The translations under genes were made by a program, and so were the position numbers. From Dehalococcoidia bacterium (GTDB taxonomy: Bacteria; Chloroflexota; Dehalococcoidia; Lucifugimonadales; JAGWBF01): DNA of 36,237 nt. Positions 8,347-17,669 of the stretch are shown piece by piece (position 1 is the stretch's first letter; the number at the start of each line of letters is the position of its first letter). The DNA is taken from the NCBI GenBank assembly GCA_021296025.1, contig JAGWBF010000012.1:1-36237 (forward strand), read 5' to 3'. The notes under the pieces are model-generated. The model saw only the letters and a program-made list of their open reading frames with translations. It was not told the DNA's origin and did no database searches.

Positions 8347-11300
8347 ATGTACCAGGAAAACCTGTCCCTTCCGAGGGAACTAGCGTACAGGCTTGGGTGG
8401 GACCGCCTACCCCGGGTATCCGCCTCATCCGTATTGTTGCTGCTCATACTGGGCTTGGCCCTGGGGCTGCGACTATATGGCATAGGGTGGGACAGCTTCC
8501 ACGGCTACCACCCCGACGAGCGTTCCATCTACATGCGGGCCGACTGCATGTACGATGTGCTCACCCAGGCTCCTGGCTACGAGCACGGCTCCTGCTACCG
8601 GGATAACCCGGGCATGGAGGCGGGGGTCCCAAGCCCCGGGACCTTCGTGGACGCTGAGCGCAGCCCCCTAAATCCCCACTGGTTCCCCCTGGGCAGTGTG
8701 CTGATCTATCTCCTGGTGCTGTTCCGGGGCATCCTGGAACCCTTCGGTGACTTCGGCACCTTGGAAAACATGTCCTACGTGGGGCGTACCTTGGGAGCTC
8801 TGGCTGACGTGGGAAGCGTGTACATGGTGTTCCTGTTGGGGCGGCGTATATTCAGCCCTGGCGCCGGGCTGCTGGCCGCCGGCCTTACTGCCCTGGCGGT
8901 TGTGCACATCCAGATAAGCCACTTCTATCGGCCCGAACCCTTGCTGGTGTTCTTCCTGCTGGCGTCCTTCTGGGCGATGCTCCGGGTGATGGACCTGGGT
9001 CGAATCCGGGACTCTCTGCTCCTTGGAGCTTTCGTCGGGCTGACGGTGTCCACCAAGGTGAGCGTTCTGCCCCTGGCCTTCCCCCTGGTGCTGGCTTATG
9101 CCTTCACGATCCACGGAGTGCTCCGGTCTGCCCCCGGGGTGTCGCTGGCCTACGCCCTTCGGCAGGTGATGCCCAAAGCCATTGCCGGGGCTGCCATGTC
9201 CCTGGTTGTATTCTTCCTCGTGACCCCCTATGCCCTCCTGGACATATCCAACTTTGTCGGAGACCAGGTCTGGCAGGCCAGGAACGTGGCGCGGACGGCA
9301 GGCATCGTGCCCTTCACCCTCCAGTACGTCGGAGAGTCTCCTCTGCTGTACGAAATACGGCAGACTGTAGTTTGGGGGCTGGGCGTTCCCCTGGGCATCG
9401 TTGCTTGGGGCGGGCTGCTGTTCACCATGGTCAAGGTCCTCAGGGGACGGGGCCGGCATAAGGGGGAGGTGCTGCTACTGGCTTGGGCGGTCCCTTCCAT
9501 CATCCTTCTTGCCTTCTTCGAGACCAAGTTCCTGCGATACATCTTCCCCGTAGTGCCCTTCCTGGTGCTCATGGGTTCGGGGATGCTGTTCTCCGCCCTG
9601 GCTTGGGCCCAGAAGTACCGGGATGGGCCATCGGAGAAGGGTGGAGACCCTGAGCTCCTGCCCTCAGGGTCTATAGCGTCAGTCCTGAAACCCCGACTGC
9701 CCGGCATCGTCGCAGCAGGGATTGTGCTGCTGGTGGCGCCCACGGCCTTCTATGCCCTGGCCTTCGAGAGCATCTACTCCAAGCCCCACACTGCGGTGCA
9801 GGCATCGGACTGGATCAACGAGAACGTGCCCCAGGGCTCAGCCATACTTACCGACAATCACTGGGATGAGCCCATCCGCAACCTGGGTAGGTACGATGTA
9901 GAGCAGATAGTCAGCTACGAAAGGGACAGCGTCGACAAGATGGATGTCCTGGCCGGGCAGCTTGCTTCCTCGGACTACCTGGTCTTCTACAGCAGCCGGA
10001 CCTACGGCAGCATCGCCCGCCTCCCGGAACGTTATCCCATGACATCCAACTACTACCGGCATCTGTTCTCCGGCAACCTGGGCTACGACCTGGAGCGCTC
10101 CTTCACATCCTACCCAGAGCTCTTTGGTGTGGCTTTCGTTGACGACACCTACAGCAGGGCCAACTTGCCGGAACCGGAGGCCCCGCTGCACGACGATGCG
10201 GTGCTGGTTTCTCTGGATCTGGGCTATGCCGACGAGAACGTGATCAACTACGACCATCCCAAGGTGCTGCTCTTCCGTAACCAAGCCAGGATGACCTTCA
10301 ACGAGCTGTTCCCACTGCTTGTGGTAGTGGAGGATCCTCCCCCGGGGCTGATGCTGTCCCCGGAGCAGCAGGTGGCGCAGCAGTCTGGAGGCACCTTCTC
10401 GGAGATTATCCCCAAGTCGAGCTGGACCAACCGGATGCCGGTGCTGGCCTGGTTCCTGCTGGTGGAGGTCATATTCTTGGCGGCCCTGCCTCTGGCCACC
10501 TTCATTTTCAGGCCGTTGCCCGACCGGGGAATAGTCTTCGCCCGCCTGCTGGGAATCCTCGGCGTGAGCTATGTGGCCTGGATGCTGGCCAGCACAGGAT
10601 GGATGGGCTTCTCCAGGATGTCCGTTCTGGTGGGTATTCTGTCGGTGGGGGCTGTGTCGTGCCTTGTGCTGGCCTTCCGGTGGCGGGAGTTCATCTGCTT
10701 CATCAGGAGCAACATACGCCTGCTGCTCGTTGCCGAGGTGCTGTTCCTGGCGGCCTTCCTGGCATTCGTGGTGCTCAAGGCCGCCAATCCGGACCTATGG
10801 CACTTTTACCGGGGCGGCGAGAAGCCCATGGACTTTGCCTACCTGAACGCTGTGCTGCGCTCGACAACCATGCCCCCCTACGACCCCTGGTACTCAGGCG
10901 GGTACCTCAACTACTACTACTACGGACAGTTCATCGTTGCGACCCTCATCAGGGCTACTGGCATCCTACCTTCGGTCGCCTATAACCTGGCTATTCCCCT
11001 TCTGTTTGCCCTGACGGTCACCGGCGCCTACTCTCTGGTCTTCAACGTTGCGGCTGGGCTGCGCCGCCTTAAGGCTGGAGACGCCCCCGGCGTGGATGGA
11101 GCGGAGGCTTCTGACCGGTGGGGGAACCGAGTTCCCTGGGGACCTGTGGGAGCCGGTCTATTTGCAGCCCTCTTCGTCGGCGTGATAGGCAATCTCGATG
11201 GCATCGCCCAGGTTGTGAAGGGGGCATGGGAGTTCCTTTTCACCGGCGCAGCATTTCCCACCCTGGAGTACCTGTCGGACTTCTGGCGGAGCAGCCGGAT

Positions 11301-12942
11301 GATCCCCTCCTTGCCGGAGGTTACGCCGAATCTGAGGTTCCTGACCTTTTGGCTGCCCGACCTGGGGGATTCCTGGTCCATAAGTTCCCACATCACCGAG
11401 TTCCCCTACTTCACCTTCCTATTTGCCGACCTGCACGCCCACCTGGTCGCCATCCCCTTCACCCTCCTGGCCCTTGGAGTGGCCCTGAGCTTGGCAGTGG
11501 GCCTGAAGAGGGCCGGCCCGGGTTGGATAGCGGGCGCTGTGTTGGTCCTGGGAGGGACGGTCGGATCCCTTTGGGCCATCAACAGCTGGGACTATCCGAC
11601 TTACCTGCTCCTGTCGGTGGCGCTCATTGGGGTGGGGGTGCTCATGAGGGACGGGACGCCGGGAAGAAAGGTCTGGCTGTTCCTCGCCCTGGCTGTGGCG
11701 ACAGGGCTGCTGAGCTATCTCCTGTTCTTGCCCTTTCACGCCAGCTACCATCCCTATCCGCTGGGTTTCGAGGTCAGCCGCTGGCAGACGCCTCTGCTGA
11801 ACTTCATGGGAGTCCACGGGCTGTTTGTACTCCTTGTGGTGGCCCTCCTGGCCTATGTGCAGCGGGATGCGTTAAGGGCCATCCCCGGTCGAATAGTGTC
11901 CCTCGGAACGGTGTGGCGTTCATTCAGGCTCCCCGGACTCTGTTGGCCGGAAAAGCCTCCATGGATGGGACTGGCAGGGGCCGTGGGGCTTCTCATCGCC
12001 GCATACCTGGCCGCCGCCCAGTACTGGACCTCGGCCTTCCTGGTCATGCTCTTAGTTGCTCTAGCCCTCACCGCAGTGAAGCTGACCAGGAAAAGTGAAG
12101 GCGGAAACGCCTTCATGGCTTTCATTGTTGCCCTCGTGGCTATGGCCCTGCTGGTCGCTCTGGGAGTGGAGTTCGTGAGAGTCCAGGATGACATCGGCAG
12201 GATGAACACCCAGTTCAAGTTCTACGTGCAGGTGTGGGTGCTCCTCGCCCTGGGTTCGGCGTGCATTCTCTGGTTCCTGAAGGAGCGGGGGGTATTTCGC
12301 ATGGGACGTATGGGCATCGTCAGGGGAGGGTTCCTAGCTGTGCTGGCCCTGCTCGTAGTCTCCAGCTTCTTCTACACCGTCCTTGGCACCAGGGACCGTC
12401 TGGCCGACAGGTTCGACACGGGCAGCTTCACCCTGGACGGTGCCCGGTATATGACCACCACCTCCCACAACGACCGGACAACGGGCGCCCTCATCGAACA
12501 CAACTGGGACTACCAGGCGATTGAGTGGCTCCAGGACAATGTCCAGGGGTCGCCGGTGGTGCTGGAAGCTCATACGGACCAGTACCACTGGGGTGCCCGA
12601 ATCGCCAATTACACCGGCCTTCCTACGGTGCTGGGGTGGCCCTGGCACCAGACCCAGCAGAGGATGAAGTACGCCGATTCGATACAGGAGCGCCGCCGGG
12701 ATGTGCGGACCATGTATGCGACGCAAGATGTGGACGAGGCTATGGGCCTGCTGGAAAAGTACCGGGTGAGCTACATAGTGGTCGGCCAGCTGGAGAGGTC
12801 CTACTACCCCGCCGAAGGGCTGGAGAAGTTCGACGACCTGGTGGCATCGGGCAAGGCGGAGGTGGTGTATGAGAACGAGGGCACCAGGATCTACGGGGCC
12901 TTGTGGTATAATCGACACGTCCAATCCGGCGGGCCACCCTAG
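8347..12942 (+). CDS. Giant membrane protein: GT39-like N-terminal half fused to DUF2298 (Chlor_Arch_YYY)
   Basis: This 1531-residue protein has two polytopic membrane halves. The first (about 25-640) resembles GT-C glycosyltransferases of the PMT/GT39 type: a first helix (28-45), then an acidic loop GYHPDERSIYM with Asp57-Glu58, and later ISHFYRPEPLLVFFLLASFW. The second half begins near residue 720 (RPLPDRGIVFARLLGILGVSY) and matches DUF2298. It contains the family's tyrosine cluster GGYLNYYYYGQF (Tyr856-Tyr859) and the C-terminal blocks VVLEAHTDQYHWGARIANYTG and GLPTVLGW. The family is typical of Chloroflexota and archaea and has no proven reaction. A role in surface glycan or lipid-linked sugar transfer is inference from the GT-C part. 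It starts 9 bases after gap with only a weak AGGG upstream, so the exact start is less certain. Confidence 0.88.
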   Translation: MYQENLSLPRELAYRLGWDRLPRVSASSVLLLLILGLALGLRLYGIGWDSFHGYHPDERSIYMRADCMYDVLTQAPGYEHGSCYRDNPGMEAGVPSPGTFVDAERSPLNPHWFPLGSVLIYLLVLFRGILEPFGDFGTLENMSYVGRTLGALADVGSVYMVFLLGRRIFSPGAGLLAAGLTALAVVHIQISHFYRPEPLLVFFLLASFWAMLRVMDLGRIRDSLLLGAFVGLTVSTKVSVLPLAFPLVLAYAFTIHGVLRSAPGVSLAYALRQVMPKAIAGAAMSLVVFFLVTPYALLDISNFVGDQVWQARNVARTAGIVPFTLQYVGESPLLYEIRQTVVWGLGVPLGIVAWGGLLFTMVKVLRGRGRHKGEVLLLAWAVPSIILLAFFETKFLRYIFPVVPFLVLMGSGMLFSALAWAQKYRDGPSEKGGDPELLPSGSIASVLKPRLPGIVAAGIVLLVAPTAFYALAFESIYSKPHTAVQASDWINENVPQGSAILTDNHWDEPIRNLGRYDVEQIVSYERDSVDKMDVLAGQLASSDYLVFYSSRTYGSIARLPERYPMTSNYYRHLFSGNLGYDLERSFTSYPELFGVAFVDDTYSRANLPEPEAPLHDDAVLVSLDLGYADENVINYDHPKVLLFRNQARMTFNELFPLLVVVEDPPPGLMLSPEQQVAQQSGGTFSEIIPKSSWTNRMPVLAWFLLVEVIFLAALPLATFIFRPLPDRGIVFARLLGILGVSYVAWMLASTGWMGFSRMSVLVGILSVGAVSCLVLAFRWREFICFIRSNIRLLLVAEVLFLAAFLAFVVLKAANPDLWHFYRGGEKPMDFAYLNAVLRSTTMPPYDPWYSGGYLNYYYYGQFIVATLIRATGILPSVAYNLAIPLLFALTVTGAYSLVFNVAAGLRRLKAGDAPGVDGAEASDRWGNRVPWGPVGAGLFAALFVGVIGNLDGIAQVVKGAWEFLFTGAAFPTLEYLSDFWRSSRMIPSLPEVTPNLRFLTFWLPDLGDSWSISSHITEFPYFTFLFADLHAHLVAIPFTLLALGVALSLAVGLKRAGPGWIAGAVLVLGGTVGSLWAINSWDYPTYLLLSVALIGVGVLMRDGTPGRKVWLFLALAVATGLLSYLLFLPFHASYHPYPLGFEVSRWQTPLLNFMGVHGLFVLLVVALLAYVQRDALRAIPGRIVSLGTVWRSFRLPGLCWPEKPPWMGLAGAVGLLIAAYLAAAQYWTSAFLVMLLVALALTAVKLTRKSEGGNAFMAFIVALVAMALLVALGVEFVRVQDDIGRMNTQFKFYVQVWVLLALGSACILWFLKERGVFRMGRMGIVRGGFLAVLALLVVSSFFYTVLGTRDRLADRFDTGSFTLDGARYMTTTSHNDRTTGALIEHNWDYQAIEWLQDNVQGSPVVLEAHTDQYHWGARIANYTGLPTVLGWPWHQTQQRMKYADSIQERRRDVRTMYATQDVDEAMGLLEKYRVSYIVVGQLERSYYPAEGLEKFDDLVASGKAEVVYENEGTRIYGALWYNRHVQSGGPP
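12904..12912 (+). promoter_or_regulatory. Candidate extended -10 promoter for the flavin monooxygenase
   Basis: TGG followed by a perfect TATAAT (12907-12912) forms an extended -10 element inside the last codons of the DUF2298 gene. No -35 match was seen. Initiation near 12919 gives a leader of about 95 bases to the ATG at 13015. Confidence 0.4.
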
Positions 12943-13014
12943 GGTACACCGCTGCTGGCGGACCACCCCCTCCCTCAACCGCCAAGGCCCCAGACCAGCT
13001 AAGGAAATTTGCCC

Positions 13015-14199
13015 ATGATCGACAAATTCTCGGTCCTGTATGTAGGCCAGATTGAGCTGGAGAACATCGGCAGGGAAGGCACTCCTGCCGATGAACGGAC
13101 TTACCCCAACGAACGATTGGTGGAAGCCCTGGGCCATTCCACCGACCTGGCGAAGTTCATGGACGAGCGGGGATTCTACGCCCTCTGGTCTGCGGAGCAC
13201 CACTTTCAGCGGGAGGGCTACGAGTGCCTTCCCAACCTGATCCTGCTGGGGACCTACCTGGCCGCCCGCACCCAGCACCTGAAGTTCGGCTGTGCCTTCA
13301 ACATCGTCCCCATGTGGCATCCCATCCGCCTGGCTGAAGACTATGCCATGGCCGATGTGCTCACGGGAGGCAGGATTATCTTCGGGGTTGGACGGGGCTA
13401 CCACTCCCGGGAGGTTGAGTCCTTCGGCGCTCCCGTCATAGATAACGATGCCAACAAAGAGCTGTTCGAAGAGCAGATGGAGATCATTCTCAAGGCCTTC
13501 AACGAAAACTCCTTCTCCCACACCGGCAAGCACTACACCATCCCCGCCAAGGTGCCCTACAGGGGCTACGACCTGGAGGAGGTCACCCTGGTGCCTCAGC
13601 CTGTGAACCGGCCGGTGGAGATATGGCAGCCCATCGCCAGCGCCCGCACCCTGGAGTACATAGCCAGCAAGGGCTTCAAGGCCATGGTCGGGCTTACGGG
13701 CGAGAAGCTGGTGGAGAGGCTATTCCATGACTACCAGGAAGCCGCCGCCAAGCACGGCCGAAACCTTAAGCTGGGCGAGGACATGGGCCTCAACATCGGG
13801 TTCTATCTGGCCGATACCCAGCAGGAAGCTATGGAGCGGGTACGCCACAGCCACGACGAGCGGTACAAGTGGTTTGCACCCTTTGGGTTTGTACGCTACT
13901 CCGACGACGAGGGAAGGCCTTGGGGCACGCCCGGAGCGCCCGCAAGAGTGCCCCACATAGAAGATGGCGTGGCCCAGAAGGCATGGTACTGTGGCCAGCC
14001 TGGGGGCTTCATCCAGTTCCTGGAGGACCTCCAGGACAAGTATCCCGGCTTGGAGCACATCATCCTGCACTGGCCCGAAGGGACTCCCTGGCCCGAGTTC
14101 CGGGAACAGTTGGATATGTTCGCCCGTGAGGTGATGCCCCACTTCTCGTCCTCGCAGTCTGGCAGCAAGGTAGCTGCCGGCGGGGCGAGCGCCAGGTAG
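13015..14199 (+). CDS. LLM-class (luciferase-like) flavin-dependent monooxygenase
   Basis: This 394-residue TIM-barrel protein belongs to the bacterial luciferase-like family, which uses reduced FMN or F420 to oxygenate or reduce small molecules. Typical features are SAEHHF in the N-terminal third, LTGGRIIFGVGRGYHSREVESFG for the flavin phosphate region, and LVPQPVNRPVEIWQPIASA. The substrate is unknown. The ATG at 13015 is preferred over the in-frame TTG at 13009, because AAGGAA (13001-13006) lies 8 bases before the ATG but only 2 before the TTG. A low-complexity tail (SSSQSGSKVAAGGASAR) ends the protein. The DUF1015 gene follows after 39 bases. Expansion of this family is reported for SAR202 Chloroflexota, which fits the suspected host but proves nothing. 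Confidence 0.88.
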   Translation: MIDKFSVLYVGQIELENIGREGTPADERTYPNERLVEALGHSTDLAKFMDERGFYALWSAEHHFQREGYECLPNLILLGTYLAARTQHLKFGCAFNIVPMWHPIRLAEDYAMADVLTGGRIIFGVGRGYHSREVESFGAPVIDNDANKELFEEQMEIILKAFNENSFSHTGKHYTIPAKVPYRGYDLEEVTLVPQPVNRPVEIWQPIASARTLEYIASKGFKAMVGLTGEKLVERLFHDYQEAAAKHGRNLKLGEDMGLNIGFYLADTQQEAMERVRHSHDERYKWFAPFGFVRYSDDEGRPWGTPGAPARVPHIEDGVAQKAWYCGQPGGFIQFLEDLQDKYPGLEHIILHWPEGTPWPEFREQLDMFAREVMPHFSSSQSGSKVAAGGASAR

Positions 14200-14238
14200 C
14201 CTGGGGGGGCCGATGCGTTTCCTGGTCGGAGGCTTTCC

Positions 14239-15540
14239 TTGGCTGTAGTCCGCCCCTTCAGGGGAATCCGCTACGACCCCAAGAGCATCCCGTCACTGGG
14301 CGATGCGGTGTGCCCCCCCTTCGATACGATCCCTCCGGATCTGCAGGAGACCCTGTACGAGCGGAGCCCCTACAACATCATCCGGCTGGAAGCGGGCGCG
14401 CGCCTTCCCGGCGATACCCCCGAGGACAACCGCTACACCCGCGCAAGCGCCATGCTGTCCCAGTGGATGTCCCAGGAAATCTTACGCCGGGACCCTGTTT
14501 CCGCCCTATACCTGGTAGAGCACGCCTTCGTCCTCGAAGGACGGGAATACCTGCGCCTGGAGCTGATGTCGGCGGTGCGCCTGGAGGAGTACGAACATAG
14601 GGTTGTGCTTCCCCACGAGTTCACCAGGGATGCCGACAAGGAGGACCGCCTAGCCCTGATAAGGGCCTGCTCCGCTAACCTAAGCCCCATAATGTCTCTG
14701 TACGCGGACCCGTCCAACGAGGTCCGCTCGGTGCTCGACCGCATCATGTCCGCCGAGCCCGACGTCGCCTTCCAAGACCCTGGACAGCAAGGCTACCGGA
14801 TGTGGAAGGTCGAAGAGGGTGATGTGACGGAGGGAATCTCCCTGCTGCTGTCATCCAAGGAGATTTACATCGCCGATGGCCACCACCGCTACGAGACCGC
14901 CCTGAACTACAGGGCCTTGAGGCGGGAAGAGACTGGAGGCGCCCTTCCCGACGATGCTGCCTGCAACTACGTCATGATGGGGCTTGTCGCCTTCGACGAC
15001 CCTGGCCTCAGGGTTTTGCCTTACCACAGGGTCCTGAAGGGTATGAAGCCTTCGGCCTTGGCCCAGGTGCGATACGAGCTGTGGAAGTACTTCAACCCTG
15101 TGCCCGAGGCCCAGGAGGCCTGCACTGACCTTAAGGCCATGCTGGCTAAGGTGGAGGAGCTGGGAAGGAGCGGTCCCGTGCTGGGCATGATGGACCCGGG
15201 AGGCAGGGGCACCCAGGTGCTGAAGCTGAAGCCTGGGGTTGACCTGGAAGACGGGGGCGTGATGGCTGATTCCGAGCCTTGGATTCTGGAGGAGCAGATA
15301 CTGCGTCCCATCTTGGCGGAAGAGAGCCGTTCATGCATCGACTATGTGCATGATGCGAAGGAGGCAGCAGCGGGACTGGAGAGCGGTGAGCTGCAGATGG
15401 CCTTTCTGCTCAAGCCCTTCCCCCTGGACCTGTTCAAAGAGATTATCGACGCCGATCAGAAGCTGCCTCCCAAGTCCACCTTCTTCTACCCGAAGCTGCC
15501 GACGGGCTTGGTGATGAACCCCCTGGACGGCTCCATCTAG
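14239..15540 (+). CDS. DUF1015 family protein
   Basis: This 433-residue soluble protein starts VVRPFRGIRYDPKSIPSLGDAVCPPFDTI, the standard opening of DUF1015. It contains the family block YIADGHHRYETALNYR (about residues 212-227), whose His-His and acidic residues look like a ligand or metal site, and ends with NPLDGSI. The biochemical function is not established. The start is TTG at 14239, supported by GGAGG (14228-14232) six bases upstream; no ATG is better placed. DUF1015 genes are, as I recall, often found near serine biosynthesis genes. Here serA and a class V aminotransferase lie on the opposite strand just downstream. A link to serine metabolism is therefore reasonable but unproven. 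Confidence 0.87.
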   Translation: MAVVRPFRGIRYDPKSIPSLGDAVCPPFDTIPPDLQETLYERSPYNIIRLEAGARLPGDTPEDNRYTRASAMLSQWMSQEILRRDPVSALYLVEHAFVLEGREYLRLELMSAVRLEEYEHRVVLPHEFTRDADKEDRLALIRACSANLSPIMSLYADPSNEVRSVLDRIMSAEPDVAFQDPGQQGYRMWKVEEGDVTEGISLLLSSKEIYIADGHHRYETALNYRALRREETGGALPDDAACNYVMMGLVAFDDPGLRVLPYHRVLKGMKPSALAQVRYELWKYFNPVPEAQEACTDLKAMLAKVEELGRSGPVLGMMDPGGRGTQVLKLKPGVDLEDGGVMADSEPWILEEQILRPILAEESRSCIDYVHDAKEAAAGLESGELQMAFLLKPFPLDLFKEIIDADQKLPPKSTFFYPKLPTGLVMNPLDGSI

Positions 15541-15558
15541 CAGTTCTCCACGGCCTGT

Positions 15559-15583
15559 CTCACCACCGCAGGTGGGAGTTTTT
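15559..15583 (+). terminator. Intrinsic terminator after the DUF1015 gene
   Basis: The stem CTC(A)CCACC/GGTGGGAG has one bulged A and a GCA loop (15559-15578) and is followed by five T (15579-15583). It starts 19 bases after the DUF1015 stop and reaches the stop codon of the convergent 147-residue gene. Confidence 0.75.
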
Positions 15584-16026
15584 CAGCGGTCATCGAGGGA
15601 AGCGGTGATCGCCCTCTCAGCCACCTTGCTGTATTCAGCTATGAACCCTTCCAGCTTGCGGACCTCCCGCTGCTCCGCCTCGTCCAGGGGTCCCTGTGAA
15701 GACTGCTTCGACTCAAGCTGGCGCAGGGCCTCCTTGGCTGCTTCCACCTGCTGGGTGATCTGGAGGGCCTCCAGCTCCGCCGTAGCCTGCTGTTTGATGG
15801 CCAGGAGGTGCTCCCTCGCGGCCTTGGCGTAGTCCAGCCGTTCCTGGACCTCGTTCATGGAGGAGAGGGCAGCATCCAGGGAGGTCCTGCTGTAGGCGGC
15901 TTGGCGAGGCAGGCGGGCCAGCTGGGTGTTGAACTGGCGGATTGTGGCATCCATCTGCTCTTCCCGCCCCCGTATCTCTGCCAGCAGCATCCGCAGCTTG
16001 GCGGTTGCTTCCCTTATCTGTACCAC
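15583..16026 (-). CDS. Hypothetical coiled-coil protein
   Basis: This 147-residue hydrophilic protein is rich in Ala, Glu, Gln, Leu and Arg and almost entirely helical. Heptad-like spacing of hydrophobic residues runs through about 5-45 and 55-140, which predicts long coiled coils. It has no signal peptide, membrane helix or catalytic motif. The start is GTG at 16026, with GAGGGTG five bases upstream. The frame stays open further upstream but offers no ATG or GTG with a better site. It is the last gene of the minus-strand serine/tyrosyl-tRNA/ribF cluster, 52 bases after serA, and converges on DUF1015. Function unknown. Confidence 0.72.
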   Translation of the reverse strand: MVQIREATAKLRMLLAEIRGREEQMDATIRQFNTQLARLPRQAAYSRTSLDAALSSMNEVQERLDYAKAAREHLLAIKQQATAELEALQITQQVEAAKEALRQLESKQSSQGPLDEAEQREVRKLEGFIAEYSKVAERAITASLDDR

Positions 16027-16078
16027 AACGTCACCCTCTTGGACCTCCAGCCCTCCCGGAGAGGCTGATGATAGAGGC

Positions 16079-17656
16079 TCACATCCTGATCAGCCGGGCG
16101 TTGTCGATATGAGGCAGTGCCCGTAACTGGTCGAGGACACTGGTTGGGACAGGGTCATCCAGACCGACGATCATGGTTGCCCTTCCTCTGGGGCTGATGC
16201 GCCCGACCTCCATGAAGCTGATGTTGATGTCGTTCTGGCCGGTTATGCTGCCCACTGCGCCGATGGAGCCAGGCTGGTCCTGGTGCTCGATGAAGAGCAT
16301 GTAGGGGGAGTACGGCACCACGTCCAGCCAGTGGTCGTTTACCCGCACAAGGTGGGCCTCGTTTCTGATGCAAGCGCCGGTCAGGGAGAGACTGCCCGAG
16401 GTGGTGTTGATCCCAACGGTTATAAGGCTGCCGAACTCGGGTATCTCCGTGACCTTGCGTTCGGTGACGGCCAGCCCCCGCTGCTCAGCAATGGTGGGTG
16501 CATTGATGACGTTTATGCGCTCTTCGGAGATGGGGGTCAGGAATCCCGCCAGCACGGAAGACTTGAGAACAGTTGTGTCGTGCTGGGCGATCTCACCCTC
16601 GTAGGTGATCTGCATATTCATCAACCGGCCTTCGGACAGGTGGATCAGCAGCTTGCCAAGGGTGTTTGCTACCGGAGCATACGGGTCGATCACCGCATGC
16701 ACCTCGGGAGGCAGGAAGGGGCCGTTGACCATGTTCCGGACGGGTTCGCCCCTCAGGACGGCCAGCACCTGCTCCGACGCCTCCAGGGCCACCTCCCGCT
16801 GGGCCTCCCGGGTGGATGCCCCCAGATGAGGCGTTACGATCACATTAGGGTGGTTGACCAAGGCGGTGTGCTGGGGAGGTTCGGTGGAGAACACATCCAA
16901 AGCCGCCCCTGCAAGCCGTTCCCCTTCCAAGGCCTCCACGATGGCGTCCTCGTCCACCAGCTCTCCCCTGGCGACGTTGATCAGGTATGCGGTGGGCTTC
17001 ATCAGGGCAAGCTCTTTCGCTCCGATAAGGTGGTGGGTATCGTAGGTATAGGCGGTGTGAAGGGTTAGGAAGTCGCACTGGCTGAGCAGCTCGTTGAAGT
17101 CCATCAGCTCTACCCCTGCCATCTGGGCGTACTCGGGGGAAACGAAGGGGTCGAAGGCTACGGGGCGCATTGAGAAGCTCCGTGCCCTCCGGGCCACCTC
17201 GGACCCGACTCGTCCTAGGCCGATGATCCCAAGGGTCTTGTTCCGCACTTCGATGCCCATGAATGCGCTGCGTTCCCATCGACCCTCCTTGAGAGAACCG
17301 TGGGCTTGGGGCACGTTGCGGGCCGCCGCTAGGATGAGGGCCAGCGTGTGTTCGGCGGCGGCTATGGTGTTGCCGGCCGGGGCATTCACCACAGATATCC
17401 CGCCCCCGGTCGCCGCTTCCAGGTCAATGTTGTCCACGCCCACTCCTGCCCTGGCGATAACCTGGAGCCTCTTGCCGGCTGCGATTACCGGGCCGGTCAC
17501 CTTGGTCTCGCTGCGGACGATCAGTGCATCGTACTCTCCAAGGATTTCTATAAGCTCTTCGGACTTGAGGCCGCGGCGCACATCGACATCGGCCCGGGAT
17601 TTGAGGAGATCGATGCCCTCCGGGGCGATGGGGTCTGCAACAAGTATCTTCGTCAT
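16079..17656 (-). CDS. serA: D-3-phosphoglycerate dehydrogenase (long form, with ASB and ACT domains)
   Basis: This 525-residue enzyme oxidises 3-phosphoglycerate to 3-phosphohydroxypyruvate, the first step of serine biosynthesis. The Rossmann motif LGIIGLGRVGSEVARRA (GLGRVG at 146-151) and the catalytic residues Arg230 (NVARGELVDE), Glu259 (STEPPQH) and His277 (VTPHLGAST) are all present. An intervening ASB domain follows, then a C-terminal ACT domain (from about 455; HQDQPGSIGAVGSITG) that may bind serine for feedback control. The ATG at 17656 is preferred over an in-frame start at 17686: it has GGTGG just upstream, follows the aminotransferase stop by 13 bases, and gives the usual length. 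It is co-oriented with the aminotransferase, its likely pathway partner. Confidence 0.96.
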   Translation of the reverse strand: MTKILVADPIAPEGIDLLKSRADVDVRRGLKSEELIEILGEYDALIVRSETKVTGPVIAAGKRLQVIARAGVGVDNIDLEAATGGGISVVNAPAGNTIAAAEHTLALILAAARNVPQAHGSLKEGRWERSAFMGIEVRNKTLGIIGLGRVGSEVARRARSFSMRPVAFDPFVSPEYAQMAGVELMDFNELLSQCDFLTLHTAYTYDTHHLIGAKELALMKPTAYLINVARGELVDEDAIVEALEGERLAGAALDVFSTEPPQHTALVNHPNVIVTPHLGASTREAQREVALEASEQVLAVLRGEPVRNMVNGPFLPPEVHAVIDPYAPVANTLGKLLIHLSEGRLMNMQITYEGEIAQHDTTVLKSSVLAGFLTPISEERINVINAPTIAEQRGLAVTERKVTEIPEFGSLITVGINTTSGSLSLTGACIRNEAHLVRVNDHWLDVVPYSPYMLFIEHQDQPGSIGAVGSITGQNDINISFMEVGRISPRGRATMIVGLDDPVPTSVLDQLRALPHIDNARLIRM

Positions 17657-17669
17657 TGGACCACCGCCC

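Noticed and set aside
12334..13533. 399-codon open frame on the minus strand
   Set aside because: It is antisense to the end of the DUF2298 gene and the start of the flavin monooxygenase, both with clear family motifs. It is a by-product of GC-rich codon use.
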